This document shows positions 36,860 to 51,306 of a stretch of DNA of 64,000 bases, piece by piece. Made by a program: the position numbers and the translations under genes. The DNA lies in assembly GCF_030463565.1 (NCBI RefSeq), contig NC_134676.1:5172001-5236000 (forward strand), given 5' to 3'. This stretch comes from Pelecanus crispus. Its lineage: Eukaryota > Chordata > Aves > Pelecaniformes > Pelecanidae. The number at the start of each line of letters is the position of its first letter. The stretch's first letter is position 1. The notes below the pieces were generated by a model that was not told the origin of the DNA, searched no databases, and worked only from the letters and a program-made list of their open reading frames with translations.

Positions 36860-39800
36860 ATTCAAGGGGAAAAAAAAAAAAAAAAGAGTTCGTTACAATG
36901 CCTCTTACTGATCCCTGTTTATTCTCTCTACCACATATTATTGCTCACCATGTGTTATTCTGGAGCCAGAAAGAGGAAAATCCTTACTCTGAACATGATT
37001 CTCACGTGTTCGTGAGCACATTCTCTTTTCATGTGCACTTGGGACCCTGCGCTGTCCTTCTGGAGTTTCATGCAGTCATGGATTTGAACACCAGAAGGAA
37101 CCACTGAGCCTTGTGTCATAGTGGTATTTCACCTGATTTTAACACCCTGCTCAGCTATACCATGTTTTCTAGAAATCAAGAAGCTCTTGATTTAAAGGGT
37201 GACTTCCAGAAGAGCAAGACAGCATTAAGAGACACTGGCTTCACAGAAGTTAAAGCTTACCTCAAATAGAAATTGAGCACAGAAGTTGGTGGAAGTTGAA
37301 CCACAATCTAGGAAGCTACTTCAATGATTAAGTTTCCCCTGCTGCTTAACCCATATATCCAGTTTGAATTTATCCGTCAGCCATCAATAATAGGTACCTA
37401 AAATTAGATTTATGGATCTCTATACAGTTACTGACTGGGATCAGCTCAACCTTTCTCATGAGCGTGGTCTTAGCTTGAGGGCTGTTCACGGTGCCTTACT
37501 CCATTACTCATGTGCATAGCTACACACTTTTTTTTTTCTGTGTTGAATTGTGCTTTTAGCTGCCCCATCTTTAGAAGTACCCAGCACCGATTTAAGAGCT
37601 TAAAGGTCAAAATCAGAGTGCTTGCTTTCTATTTGGCCTTAGTCATGTTGCCGCCTTCTCTCTGCCAGCTGCCCTGTAGGGTGTTACATGGTCTGCACTA
37701 GCCTTTGCTCTTCAGCGTAAGACAACATAGGTGACCACATATTTGGACCTGTAGTAAGAAATCCTCAGGGACTAATGGAAAGACTCTTATTAAATTTAGC
37801 AGGCACTATATCAAGACTTAAATAAAGTAGGGGAGCATTAGAGGCCGAACGGAGGTGTTTAGGTCTAAATAAGGTGTTTGGAGCATCCATGCAGGGCTGG
37901 GAGAGATGGGGTCCCCTATGGGAGACATGCCCTTCGGATTAGGAGCTGCTGGAATACCCTTTGGCACTTCATACAGCTCTAGACAGCTTCATTCAGGCAC
38001 GTGGATCAGAGGCTTACACCTAACTGTAAACACTGGAGTTTAAAAAACAATGTCCTATAGCCAATTCCTTAATGGTTTAAGGGCCTATTCTCCATATGAA
38101 GTCAGCAAATTTAAAACAACCAAACCTTTCCCTGGAGCATATTCAGTTTCCTGAAGAGTAGGACTAATTCTTGGTAATTGTCAAGACAAAGAAAACACAA
38201 GACAAGGTATGTTGTTGAGTGAATACAGAACCAGAGCTGCTTCAGATCTCATGGGTGAGTAACAGCTTGTGCAAGAAGTAAAGAATTGTTGTGAGTTAAT
38301 AGTCTAAATAACATGATACAAGCACGTAATTATTGAAGCTAGACCTTGACTCACTTGCAACTTCAGTAAAAGCCTTCTTGGCAACTGGGGAAGAGAATTC
38401 ATACTTCAGAAATACAGGTGCTGAGTACTTAAGCTAAAGCAGCCTCACCCCTGGGCATTACGCTTGCAGAGCCAGACGTGTGATTAAGCAGCTCTGAGTC
38501 TTTGTGGGGGAACGGCTGGTTAATGTAGATCCTGGCTAATTTCTTACTGTACGCTATTGGAAGGCTGATGGTGACATTTCAGGAAGTAGTAAATGTTTGT
38601 GCAAATAATAAATAGCCATTTTCTGCCTTCTGGAATGGCCCTGTTAATGCAAGGATAGGCTCCACATGAAAGAGCGTGAAGACAGGACCAGTATGTAGAA
38701 GACTGTTGAATTTGACTTTGTGTAGGACATGAAGGCAAGGAGCTTAACTAGAGGAGGAAGAAAAGAAAAGGATGAGAGTGTTGCTAGGGATGGTGTCTTG
38801 GTGCTGGAAGGCTTTTTCCTGGCTCAGTTATAATTCATTACCTTGATTCATTAACCTTCGCTTTTCTCATATTTTATTCTGAAATAATGGAATAAGTGAA
38901 TTGGATGCACTTTCAGTTAAATCAAAATTTCCAGCCAAGATAAATGCTCTTCATTTGGTGAAAGTACATTTACATTTTCAATTTAAAGAATCTTCCTCTT
39001 TATGTAACTTAGGCTTTCTCTGCTGCTAATCTATGAAGTCAAGGGCTGTTGGATTTGCATTTGCAGAATGGTGTTGTGTGTCCCGTGCTAGCATGCCCAA
39101 AATGTTTCCCTGCATGCTGAGTGAGGAACTGTTTCCACTGCAGGAGTCTGGACACGTTCTGCAACGTGGGATGTAACATGCATGTGAGGTGTCAGAGTCA
39201 CTGTCTGGCCCACTCACATGGTGGGGTAGAAAGCGGGTCAAGCTGGAAGCCCTAATTCATCAAAACTTTGAGTTGCTTTGCCATAGGAAGGCACTTAAGC
39301 GCATACTTAACTTCCCAGTGAAGCAACGTGAATTCAGTGTTTTGCTGAATCAGGACCAGAATGAATGGGAAAGGACTTCTCCTGTAGTGAGTACCCGAGT
39401 GGAGTTTCATTTCTTTCTCATGCAAGGTAATTTTTACCCTGAGACACATAATAATTACATGTTCTAAACCCCTGTGAGATGTGAAGCCTTTTACTGGCTG
39501 TTGAGGTTATTTGGGAGTGCATGGGCTGTGCTGCTGGCACGGCGGCTGCGTAAGGCAGTGCTGCACAGTGCGAGTCTGAGACCGGAGAACTCCTTTGCTC
39601 TGGGTTTTCCTGGGCAGAATTGAAGTCATCCCGATGCACTTGGCACGGCAAAAAGACCAGGTGACCAGGTGAGTCACTTCCACCAAGCTGGCTTGAACTT
39701 CACCCCGATGAAGGCTGCGTCAATGCCCTGCATACCTGTTCTTCCAGAATATTCAAAATCACAGCGATTAGGGGGTGATCATGGGTACCTTCTGGCCAGC

Positions 39801-42644
39801 AGTGCCAATCAAACTCATGTTCGTTATGTCCTTGTCTATTAAGTCATGTGACTCTACAGAGGGATCTTTGGTTCATCTTTCCTATCAGCTTATATATGCT
39901 GAAGAGAAGGAAATCATTATGAAACACCCTGTCACCTGCAGAGCAGCCCCGTATGTAATGTGTAGGCTGAGAGTGAGCACCCTTGGTTTCAGGTGGGGTC
40001 TTGATGACAGATGCAACCCCATTGGCTTCACTGCCGCCCCAAATCACATCCTGTGCTCTGTGTGAGGGCTGCCTCCTGTGTGCGGTGGTTTGGCTATCAC
40101 CGCAGCCCTGAGGCTTGTCCCATCTGTCCAGAAACATGGAGCATGGAGAACTTGCACTACTTCTACTTAGTTGTCCAAAGAAAGTATAAAGGAGCAGTGA
40201 ACCACTTGGAAACAGGCAGCAGCATAGAATTTTTTGGGCATTTTTAATAATTTTTGACATTGTAAGAAGCAGTAGCTGCCATATATGCTCAGATTAATGA
40301 TTTGCTAACACATTACCTTGTTTTAGGGAATAGGCAATAGCAGCTATTTAAGAAAGGACAGAAGACAAACGGCACCTCATCCCAGAATAATGGAGATGCT
40401 CAGACAATTTTAAGACAGTGATGTCTGAATTTTAATTCAAGCTGAAGTGTGCATGTTCTGACAGGGATTGCATGAAGGCCAGTCTACAGCGGGTCTTTTG
40501 AAGACTTGCTATTGAAGTTACGTTAACATGCGGTTTTCAGTCAAAGTGGGCTTTTTTTTTTTTTAGTGCACGAAGGAAGGAAGTGGAAATAATTGTGAAA
40601 GAACTGTTCTGCTGGAACAGGCTGCTTGGCTTCTGCAGGGGGGCAGGATTTAAGAAATTTTTTTTTATTCCTTATTTCTATTAGTCTGGGATAGTGTTTT
40701 TTGATCTCAGATGCTTAACTAAAGACTGTTTAAGTCCTGCTGTCAGACACGCAGCTTGAAGTGCACTGCCTGGTCTCATGGACGCATTGGAGAGGTTGTC
40801 CGGACAAGCGTTTGGTAGGAAATGCAGTGCGGGCTCCCGATGCTGGTGTGTGTAACTGGTGTGGTACAGGAGCAGCAGCAGGACCCAGGCAGAGCAAGTC
40901 GGAATGTGATTTTCATCTCTGTGGTGCAAGGACTGATCTGTGCTCTGCTGCAAGTGCAGAGGAACTATTTAAAACTATTTTCCCATGGCGTACCATGGAA
41001 AGTGAGGGTTAGATGTCGGGCACTGCTGTTTTTTCCCAGTGATTCCAGATGTTTGCTACCTCTCCTTGCCTAGATATCTTTGTGCTGTTGGATAATACCT
41101 CTCTGCCACCCTTGCTAAGAATGCTCATGTAAGCAAGAAAGAAAGTTTTGCAGCTAAAAGTATCTAAATACTTTTGTATCGGCTATGAAAAGGAACCCGT
41201 GAGAATAGAAAAAAAAAAAAAAAAGTTTCTCTTGCATGAAAATGAAATCATTCCAGGGCCAAGAAGCTAATCTATTGTTTTTTTTTATCGTCATCTTTTC
41301 AGAGTTAATGAATGTCCTGTAGCAAAGCACTGATGTTATGCAACTTCATGTCTCCCTAAATCAATACCTCTTCCACTTGCGTACACTTCGTCCGTGTCAT
41401 GCCATACCTACGGCATGTCAGTAATGCCTTGTTAAAGCTGCAGCGAAGCAGACTCGGGGCTGGTGCCGCACTCCTGCAACGTCTGGCCTGCAAATAGCTT
41501 TTTATTCACGTGCTGCAATGGAGACAAGCCCGGTCACACATTCATTCTGTGCTATGCGTGGTAAGAGTGATGCTGTGCTTGCAGCTGGGAGAGGAAGAGA
41601 GGCTAATTGTTTTAATGCTCCCAGGTAACAGTTATTTCCAAGCTAGTGCCTTGTGTCGCTAGGTGTTGGGCTTTTATCTCTGAAAATGCAGCAAAGTTGT
41701 CTAGTACTTTCTCTTCTTTCTGGAATTTTCCTCCCTCCCTGATAAAATTCAAGTTATTCTCTAAATCGAGAGGATTTAAATTACCGTGTGGTATTTGTTT
41801 GTCCAAGGAACTGCCACTGCACAATTACAGCCATTGTATCTTGCATTCTCTGAATTGTTGCTGTGAAGCGTGCGGGCAGCCAAGCTCTGCGTGCAGCGTG
41901 TTTTTAGAGGAATTCCTGCATCCAAGTACAATAGGAGGAAAGGGCCAGATTCTCAGCAGCTCTGATTCCAGCGTAGCCTGTGTAATGTTACCAGGGGTTC
42001 AGTAAAGCTGGGTAAGTGTAGTGTTGTGTTATGTATAGGAACACACGCATGCACAAGCACACTCCCCAAAACAGAGATTATAATGCACTTGACCCTCACT
42101 GAAAAAATAAAAAAACCTTTCAGGTTTTCCCATAGAAGATACATTTCAAAGCATTAGTTGAAAAGAAAGCTCATCCCTCAGATTCAAATATTCATTAAGC
42201 CCATTCGCAATTCAGTTTACAGAGATCTGTCTCTCGGGGACAGAGAAATCCAGCAATACTATCACATTAACTGCATATTATTACTATCTGGGCATTTTTC
42301 ATTTTGCAGAATAGAAAAGCAGTAAAAGGAGATGTTAAAGAGTTCGAGTTTGTTGGGTGGGGGTTTTTTGTGGTGTTTTTTTTTCCTTTTCTTTCTCAAA
42401 GGTTCAGCCAACTGGGCTAAGTAATACTAATAAATCCTCACCCTGCTAGAAAATCCTCAGTAATTGAAATTCTTGTGACATTCCCCAACCTCTGTGCTCC
42501 TCTTGAGCCTCAGCTGCTCCCACTGTTCAAATGCTGTTTGTTAGGTGTGTTGGGGGAGAAGGAAGATCCAGGTGAGTTACTCAGTCAATAACAGGGTGCG
42601 TGTTTATTGCTGTGCATTAAAAGGAACGAACAGAGCGCTCTTAC
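36860..42644. other. SLC14A1 first intron (proposed)
   Basis: Separates the proposed untranslated exon from the first coding exon. Only scattered homopolymer runs were noticed (for example near 40550 and 41208); no LTR, CR1 or exon was recognised. Confidence 0.45.
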
Positions 42645-42714
42645 CTCTCCGATGAGTTCAGGGGTAGCTGTTGCTTTGCTGGCTAGGACAGAAGGAAAGC
42701 AGGGCTAAGACAGT
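42645..42714 (-). other. SLC14A1: Proposed SLC14A1 untranslated first exon
   Basis: About 70 nt from a likely start at the CA near 42714 to a strong donor, catcggagag followed by gtaagagcg. It has no ATG. It lies 33 bases after a TATA box and 5.8 kb upstream of the first coding exon on the same strand. Assignment to SLC14A1 rests on position and orientation only. Confidence 0.55.
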
Positions 42715-42740
42715 GGGGAAAAAGAAAATGTCCCACCAGC

Positions 42741-42747
42741 TTATATA
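42741..42747 (-). promoter_or_regulatory. SLC14A1: TATA box of the proposed SLC14A1 promoter
   Basis: TATATAA on the minus strand in the context ctagcctatataagctgg, followed at the usual spacing by a pyrimidine-rich initiator-like ccccactgtc and then a splice donor. No CpG island surrounds it, which fits a tissue-restricted TATA promoter. Confidence 0.55.
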
Positions 42748-44883
42748 GGCTAGCGTGGCTCCTGTCCTGCTATTACTAATTAGTTTGTTTCTCCTCCCAC
42801 TTGGTGAGCTCCAAGCAAATGTTAAGAAGGTTCCCCCTTGAATTCTCCACCTTTCCTCTTGCTCAGTCCTTGGTCTCTTGCCAACAGCCTCTCCAAATGT
42901 CCTCTTCACTGCTGCTTTTTTTTCTGTTGTTTTGGTTTTTAACTAACTCTCCTTTAACTCTGTCCTTTCTCCTCCTCCACCACTTAAAAGGACTCAAGGC
43001 TTCAAAGAGGGCTCTTGATATACCTGCGCTCGGCCTCTCCGGCGTTATTCTCCTCATCCAAGACAGCTCAGCATCCTTCCCTCTCAAAACACTGACCTGG
43101 GAGTGTGCACCACAGCGTGTCGTGTTCAGCAGCCTGTCGAGTTTTCCTGTTTCTGGGTAGTTTTTGGAGGCACTGCTCTGTTAACACACCAGAGTGAAGG
43201 ACCTGGTGACCTTCCATTGTTTAATTGCTTTTTATCAGTTATTTGAGAAATTCAAGGGGTATTTTTCCTTCTTGTTTTAACCTGGCCTCCCTGGCTTGCT
43301 GGAGGAATCTGGAATATCAGAAGTGTGGCATATTTGAGAGGTTTATAAGGCTGTGAAAGGCAGTCAAGAGGCTGGAGAGGGAAGTTTTGAGAGTGAATTA
43401 TGGAAGAAAGGGCAGAGAAAAAGCTAGCCAACTTAAGGAACCTGCTAGGCTAATTTAAACTACAGTTTCATTCACTTTAGGACTCTTACTGTGATGGCTT
43501 AGAGAAGCAACCCTGCAACTTCACCTGAGTGCTGGAGCGTACCATAGAATGTTTCGTTGTTGAACCAGAACCCATCTAGCTTTATGACTTTGCTTCCTCC
43601 AGCCCTGTGGAAACAGCCTCAGCATCTACATGAGCTGGAGTGATGTTATTCTCGCTGTGTTCATTCCCAGGGTGCCTGTCTTTTGCTGGAGATGTTTTTA
43701 ACAGGAGGCTGCATTCTTTTTTTCCTTGCTAAGAGTAGCGTTTCTGATAGCGGTCATCAGCTTAGCATTGCTGCATGAGCAAGACTTCCTCTTGTTAAAT
43801 GGGCACCAGCCCAGTGTCATTTAAATCAGCTTTTCTGCTCTCTGTGAAAGGGATGCAGCGTGGGGGGCAGGCAGGATTCGCTGTCGGGCTGTGCCGCCTC
43901 CATCTGCAGAGCCATGCGGTGGCTCTGAAGGCTCAGCAGCCGTCTACCCCCTCCAGGGAACCAGATTCGGGAGCACCCTTTCCAATTCTGGCATTTTAAT
44001 GAGGTTCTTGACACGTTGGACGGGATTCACAGAAAAGCGGCTGGCTTGCAGGTCTGTGATGGATGTCTTGGAGCGATGCTTTGTTTAGATTATCGGAGCT
44101 GGTTAATAGGTAACAGGGTCACAGTCTGCTGATACCTACGTGGGAATGAGGCCCCTGGCAGCAGCCTGCTCTGTGAACTAGAGGCAGAGCAGTGATGATG
44201 TCCACTGCCATGTGACAGGTTCCCTGGATCACAGGTGCAGCCGACTATGGGAAGGGTTTAACTGCTGCAGCAACTGCCTTCAGGAATTCCTAAATTTCCA
44301 ACAATTACCTTCTGAGAAGGTCTGAGCCACATCCCAGATCGGGTGCTGGAGTCAGATGCAGGAACGCCTGCCCGCGGCTGTGTGCCTTAGACAGCCAAAG
44401 CACTCCTGGTTGCCTGAGGAATGAGATTCCCTATAGGATTGGTGCAGAAGGGTGGGAATGATAGAAAAACTCCCAGGTGTAATTCAATCCATGCCAAACC
44501 CATGCCCATCATTAACCTCCAGTGCTGGGCACTCAAGCCTGTAGGTGTCTATTCCTGTCTTTTGGGCTTTGGGATTCAAAATGGGAAGACTAAAACAGCA
44601 GAGACCATTCCTTGTCAAAGGGATCAAGATATGCCATGTGCCTGTCATGTACCTGTTGGGTACAATCTGCCTGAGAGCGGGCCACCGGCTCTGGGTGAGC
44701 TCTGGGTAACCGTGCAATGACGTGCAAACCAAGCATGCAGGTAACACAGGTCACTAGTGAGTTGCCTCTTGATTTTAGGCATGTGTGAAGATCACTTGGT
44801 GCTGAGGACAAGGCAGCTGGGGTTGGTGTCTGGCACCTAAGTCCTGTGTGATTTAGGAGGGCTGAATCTATGACTTCCTGTAA

Positions 44884-45439
44884 TCGGTGCTGGTGAGGCC
44901 GCACCTGGAATGCTGTGTCCAGTTTTGGGCCCCTCAATACAAGAAAGTCATTGAGGTGCTGGAGCATGTTCAGAGAAGGGCAACAAAGCTGGGGAAGGGT
45001 CTGGAGCACAGGGCTGGTGGGGAGCGGCTGAGGGAACTGGGGTTGTTTAGCCTGGAGAAGAGGAGGCTGAGGGGAGACCTGATCGCTCTCTACAACTACC
45101 TGAAAGGAGGGGGTAGGGAGGGGGGTGTTGGTGTCTTCTCCCAAGGAACAAGTGATAGGACGAGAGGAAATGGACTCAAGCTGCACCAGGGGAGGTTTGC
45201 ATTGGAAATCAGGAAAAATTTCTTCACGGAAAGGGTAGTCAAGCATTGGAACAGGCTGCCCAGAGAGGTGGTGGAGTCCCCATTCCTGGAAGTGTTCAAA
45301 AAACGGGTAGACGTGGCGTTCTGGGACATGGTTTAGTCTAGTCTACCCTTGACTGGTTTAGTGTGGACTTGGTAGTGTAGGTTAATGGTTGGACTGGATG
45401 ATCTTAAAGGTCTTTTCCAACCTAAACGATTCTATGATT
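44884..45439 (+). mobile_element. CR1 LINE fragment, ORF2 C-terminus and 3' UTR
   Basis: About 555 bp. It encodes [58 protein letters not shown] and [20 protein letters not shown] in one frame, then the 3' UTR to gattctatgatt. The frame is open through most of the fragment, so this is a relatively young copy, 5'-truncated and inactive. Confidence 0.95.
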
Positions 45440-46079
45440 ATCTCATCAGCTCTCTGATGGTGAAACTGGCTGTGATACGTTTCTTCTGCCTGCTGTCCTC
45501 TGTGGGAAGGCGGCCCTGAGAACACCCCTTGGACCAAGCCCAATGGTTGACATGGTCAGAAGAGGGGTTAGTGGTTGGATCCCAACCAGACTTAGTACCT
45601 GAGCTGTCCCAGAGAAATGCCTGAATGATCCCTGACTGTGTTAGCTCGCCAGGCAGGAGCTGTCTAGCTGCGTTAGCTGGGTACAGAGCTTGAAGATGTC
45701 AGCTCTGCCAGGAAAGACTCTGATGGCCCTAATCCAGCTTCGCATGCCCTGTCTCCACACCTCTCTCAAGGCTCAGTGGCCTTCAAGAGGTGCATTGAAA
45801 ACTACTTGGTAGCAGATTGCCATTATACTGCTGGTTTTGGCTGCGCTCCTCAGCTCAGGTTGGACTTGCAGGGATTACGTCTGCACAGGGAGCTGCATCA
45901 GCTCTTGGACTCCAACAGGTGCTTAAAAATGATGTAAATCCATGTATGGAGCTCTGCAGATTGCTAAAACTCAAGTCCTGGTCTGCTTTTGCTAGGTTGG
46001 GCTGTGGATGTGTGAAACATAGCCAGTGTTTTTGGGCCCCTTGTCGTACCTCATTGATGGGGAAATCACTCCTAGGAGC

Positions 46080-47035
46080 TGAACTCCTGTCACTGGGCAC
46101 CATGGAGAAAATCTGGCTCTGCCTTCTTTACTCTCCCCCATCAGACATTTGTACACACGGATAAGATCCCCCCTGAGCCTTCACTTCTCCAGGCTGAACA
46201 GTCCCAAGTCTCTTGGCCTCTGCTTGCATGACAGGTGCTTCAATCCCTTAAGCATCTTTGTGGTCCTTTGCTGGACTTGCTCTGAATGTCCCTGTCTCTC
46301 CTGTACTGGGGACCCCAAAACTGGACACTATACCCCAGATGTGTCTCACCAGTGCTGAGTAAAAGGGAAGGATCACCTCCCTTGACCTACTGGCAAAGCT
46401 CTTCCTAATGCAGCCAAGGAGGCTGCTGGCCTTCCTTGCTGCAAGGGCACATTGCTGGATCATGGTCAACTTGGTGTCCACCAGGACCCCCAGGGCCTTT
46501 TCTGCCAAGCTGCTTTCCAGCTGGTCAGCCCCCAGCAGGTACTGGTGCTTGGAATTGTTCCTCCCCAGATGTACGACTTCACACTTCTCCTTGTTGATCT
46601 TCATGAGGTTCTTGTCAGCCCACTTTCCCAGCCTGTTGAGGACCCTCTGGATGGCAGCACAACCCTCTGGTGTATCAGACACTATTCCTGGTTTTGTATC
46701 TTCCCCAAATTTGCTGAGGGTGCACTCTACCTCATCACCCTGGTCATTAATTATGATATTAAACAGTTTTGGCCCCAGTATAACCCCTGGGTTACACCAC
46801 TAATGAGTGGCCTCTAGCTGGAATTTGTGCCACTGATTACAACTCTTTGAGCCCAGCCATTCAGCCAGTTTTCAATCCAACTTGCTGTCCACTTATCTAG
46901 CCCATACTTCACTAACTTATCTATGAGGATGTTATGGGAGACAGTGTCAAAACCAGATGATGGTCCAAAACTGCTCCAGTAGGGTAAGGGACCTCTACAA
47001 CTCATCTGGTCTAGCCTCCTCCTGTAAGGCTGCCT
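46080..47035 (-). mobile_element. Older CR1 LINE fragment, reverse transcriptase region
   Basis: The minus strand encodes decayed CR1 ORF2 parts: FDTVSHNILIDKLVKYGLDK and WIENWLNGWAQRVVI (46814-47005), then LNRLGKWADKNLMKINKEKC, LGVLVDTKLTMIQQCALAA and REVILPFYSALVRHIWG (46248-46682). The link between the pieces is broken, and the catalytic FADD segment is not readable. It lacks the CR1 3' end and belongs to a different subfamily from the 44.9 kb copy. Confidence 0.9.
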
Positions 47036-50000
47036 ACAACCAAACCCACTGTTTCACTTCCAGATTTTTTCCCAATCTGTAGTTTCTCTGGAGCGGTGTG
47101 GAGAGGTGGCAATGGAAGTGGAGGTATGGCAGGAGCCGGAGATAACCACATGGTGTATTGATGGAGAGTGATGCTCAGCCCATGTGCCAGCTGAGGAGAC
47201 ATCTCCCTTGGCCAGGCAAGGACTGAGCTGTCCCAGAGGCAGGGTTCCTGGAGGAGCAATATCAGCAAGTCTGTTCCCATCAATATTTGCGGCCATGTTG
47301 CTTTTCATCATCTTGTTTTTATGAGCTGATGCAGACTGGAAAAATCTGTTTCAGCACAGAGCACCAAGGGGTATGTCACAATCTTGCACCTGTTTGCTGA
47401 GGGAAATAGTTTTGGGTTTATACAGAGTGAACCAAAAGCCAAGCTGGTGTGGGCAGCTTCTATCCCTTAATTTTGGCCTGTAAAAATTCTCTAGAGAAAT
47501 CTGCTATTTGACATTCCTCTGTGTGACAACTGGGTGGTGTTTAGCAAGTAGCTATCAGGATGGCCGGAGAGGAGCGCCGTCCGGCTCCGGTGTCCGGCTC
47601 CCTCTCGTGGTGTGTGTCCAGCACAGCCACATGTGCAGTTATGGAAACCAGAGCAAACGTTTAGAAGTCCATTTTTTAGATGGCTCATAAACAACAGTTC
47701 CCTGGCCCTGGCACAGTCAAAACTCCCCATGCTTTGAGCTTCTGTAAGGCTCTGGATACTGCTGCTGATGCATGCTCCCAAAATAAACAGTTCTCCTAAT
47801 GCACACACATCACTTACCTCCTCTGTCCACCTGCTCTGGAGACCCACTGTCCTTTCTGTCCAGCTTGATGTCCTCTCAAGACTCACCTTCTCAGTCCATG
47901 CAGCTGCAAGAGTGCGTAACTGCTATCTGGAAACGCGCTTATTGGTTAAGAGCAATAATCTCTGTCTCCTGGGATAGGAGTGGAGCAGGAATTTGTGAAA
48001 AGCAGGTTGTAGATGTCTTATGGATAGAGTAGGGTGTAAAAAAGCTCCACACTGTCGTGGCAAATAGGTGCCAACTTTAGTCAGAGGTTCAGACTCTCTG
48101 AGTACTGGAGTGCTGGGTTAGCAAACAACTCATCTCTTTTAGTTGCAGTTTTTTCAAGATATTTGTTTAAAACATTGCTCCTAGTGGGAATGAAGAATTG
48201 CTTGGAAGGGAGCTAGTCGGCCAAGGCCAACACATGCCAAGGACTGTGCTCGTGGTTCAACATCTAGGTCATGATGAGCTGCCACCTGGCACCATTCCAC
48301 TCGCTAGTGTAGAGGTGGCCGTGGTGTCCAACACAGGAAATATCTCTGAGACCCCAAGAAAGACCAGGTAATCACATCTCTCATGAAACCCAATGAAATA
48401 CAGGCCAAATGAAAGCCAAGTGCATTCACCTGGCTGGTTTCCCTTGTTTGGTTTTGTGTTCCCTGCCCTTTTTCCAGGCCGCAGTATCACTTTTCTTATC
48501 AGCAATGGGCATTTCTCCAGGCAGGCCTGTTTGCCTGTGGAAAGGAGATTGACTTGCAAGCACCCATAGGTCCTCCACTGGAAATCGTTCTTTTCACCAT
48601 CATGATCCTAGCTCCAATTACTTACTGTGGCAAACTGGCTCCCAAGATAACGTGCACTTTGGCTGCAAGACACTGGCTTCTTGTATGGTCATCTGCAGCT
48701 TCAGACACCTTCAGATCCTCTCTTCTCTCCCTGTTGTGGGCATCTGTTCTGGAGGATGGCGTGTCAGTTCTGCCTGGCTCTTGGCATGATCTTGTTTGTT
48801 TCTTTGCCCTGGGACTCAGGAGCTGGTAGTGAGAAAAGCTCTCCGCTTCATGCCATAAGACTGAACCTCAAAGCTGCTTGTTTTTCTGTTCATCTGGAGC
48901 ATTGTAGACTGGATCAGCCATATTGAAACGTTCTGAAATACTAGAGGGTTTTGGAAGCCTGAGGTTAATTGTATAGCCGTATTTCAGGACCAGAGAGGAA
49001 ACTGCATCTCAAACAATTCTGAATTCCAGCTTCAAACACCTCTCCTGTTCTCCTGGCTCCAGAGAAAAGCCCAAATCCAAAGGGGCTCATTTTCCAGACC
49101 TACCTCAAGACAGCAGGATCCCCATGAGAATGACAAAGCTGCCCAGACTTGCCTCATTTTTATGACACAAGGCAAGGTATTTTTCTGCTGCTTCATCCAC
49201 TTTGGCAATTTCAGAGTCAGTTCACTTAACTTCCCTGCATCGAATCTCAGCTTGGTAGAGTTTCACATCCTTTCCCCTTCCTTTGCCATGATGGTGGGGG
49301 TGTGAGTCTCACCCAGGCCATGCCTGCTTTCAAGAAAATAATCCATTCTCCCAAACCTGTACGTTGTAAGTGATGAATGTGTTAGGCCTTAGCAAAAAGC
49401 AGAATACTATAATAGTTCCAACAAGAAACTCTTTCAGCATATAAATCCCAGTTATTACTATTTTCTTGCTAAGTAGATCTTAATAGGCGTGGAAGGTGTA
49501 CATAGCATGTGCTGCAGCTCTGATCAACAAGAGAAAGAAGACTGGTAGCATCCAGAAATTAACCAGCAGACAGTAGGAACAACTGAAAATTAATAATCAG
49601 TGTAATGGATAGAGGTAGGGTTACACTTGCTGTTGGTGCTTATGGGGTTTTGCAAGCAGTACTACAGAGCAGCATTTTCATGCACGCACACGAGCAGACA
49701 TAAATCCATTTGCAGTAAAGATGCATGTTTTGTAGTAGACAAAAGAAAAAAAAAATCATATCTGTTGGATAACTCAGTTTCTGGGAACAGAAAATGCCCT
49801 AAACAGGATTTAATTTACACAAGTGAAATAAACTCACTCAGCTACAGTAAGAAACCATCGCTGGCTGATAGTTTGTCATCATCTTTGCCTTTCTGGTTTT
49901 CTCCACAGCCAGGAAGTCGCTGCCTGGCTTCTAGCTGAGTGTTTTTGCAGAGCGGAGATTTGTGGATGACAGAGCAACGGAGCTGTCAGCACTTAGTTCA

Positions 50001-51306
50001 AATGAGGGAAGTGCAGAGAAACGGGGTCAGGTACAAGCTGGGGTCCACTGGAGAGAAGGGAAAAAGACTCTAGATCCTCCCAGTTGCACAGGTCAGGGAT
50101 GTCTCTGTCTCTCTGTCTTTGCCTTTTGCAGTTCAGTGCACAGCACCATTTGATTTGCAGCTGCTGAGGTGTGCACTTTGGGTGGGTGAGGTAGTTGGAT
50201 GGTTTTGGAAGGGGTCTGCATGTACTTGGTGCTTCATCGCTGCTCCGCTTAGTGAAGCCGCACATTTTGGGAGCATGAATTTGGGTCTGCCTCGAGTCTC
50301 GATGCAAAGGGCTGTCTCTGGAGAAGGACGTGAGGATGAGGCTCCACGACAGCTTAAGCTACTAAACGCACCGATGTAATTGAGTGTGCTCAGGAGCTGC
50401 TGAGCTGTAGTTGGAGGTGCCCAAACTCATTCCCAGGGAAAATGTGGTGAAAGAAACCTTTGCTTCCCACAGAGCTATCCCTGGTCTTCTGATCCTGCCA
50501 CTGGGACGTGTGAATTCCAGCTGTGGCAACAGCTGCAGGAGTTTGTGAAAGACCCCCCTGAGAACTGTAAAATCAACTGCAATCAAGAGTTTGTTTCCTG
50601 TTTGAACTCCTTCCATCTTCCAAATTAAAACACACCCTTCTCTTGAAGGGGGAGTGAGGGGACAGTGTTTGGCAAACAGATCTCACCCTCAGAGCGGTCG
50701 TATTTCTGTAGCCCTAGCAAATGTGAGCTACAAAAAACCGAGTCAGTCTGCAGTGCTGGGGAACGCATCTATCATTGCAGACTGGAGGTATCTGGCAAGG
50801 GCAAAGCACAGAGCAACTTCCCAGCAGCTGGAAATTCCAGGGGCTTATCCCATGTTGCTGGAGTACCCCTCTGGAGCATAGAGCCCTTCCCGATATTTGC
50901 TGGTGGCTGCCAGGGTGCTGGCTGGCTCCACGTGCCGGCTGCCTAGGAGTTGGGAGGGGGGGTGTTTACCCTCCCTGCCTGACAACTTCACACCCCTGTT
51001 TGCACAGAGACACTGGTCTGTAGTTGCAGGTATGTGAGGAAGAGGTGTTGACATTGCAGAGTAGCTAAAAAAATGACACTACTTATTTTAAGCTCACCGC
51101 AGTATTGAATGGAGCAGGGAGAGAAGGGCCTGGACTCTGCTGCAGAGCAGCTCTGGCAGTCTGGGAGTGGAGGCAAGCAAGCAAACCTGCTCTGGCAGCA
51201 GATTTTGACCCAGCGCACTTTGCCTGGCTCCTGCTTCCCATACAGTGCTGCAATCACTGGTTGAAAGCACAGCAGCAGGTTTTCCAGCCCTTCAGGTTTG
51301 GATGTC

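Noticed and set aside
47491-47886. Minus-strand frame of 131 codons over a CpG-rich patch
   Set aside because: No domain, no splice signals, and composition is explained by the small gtccggctcc repeat.
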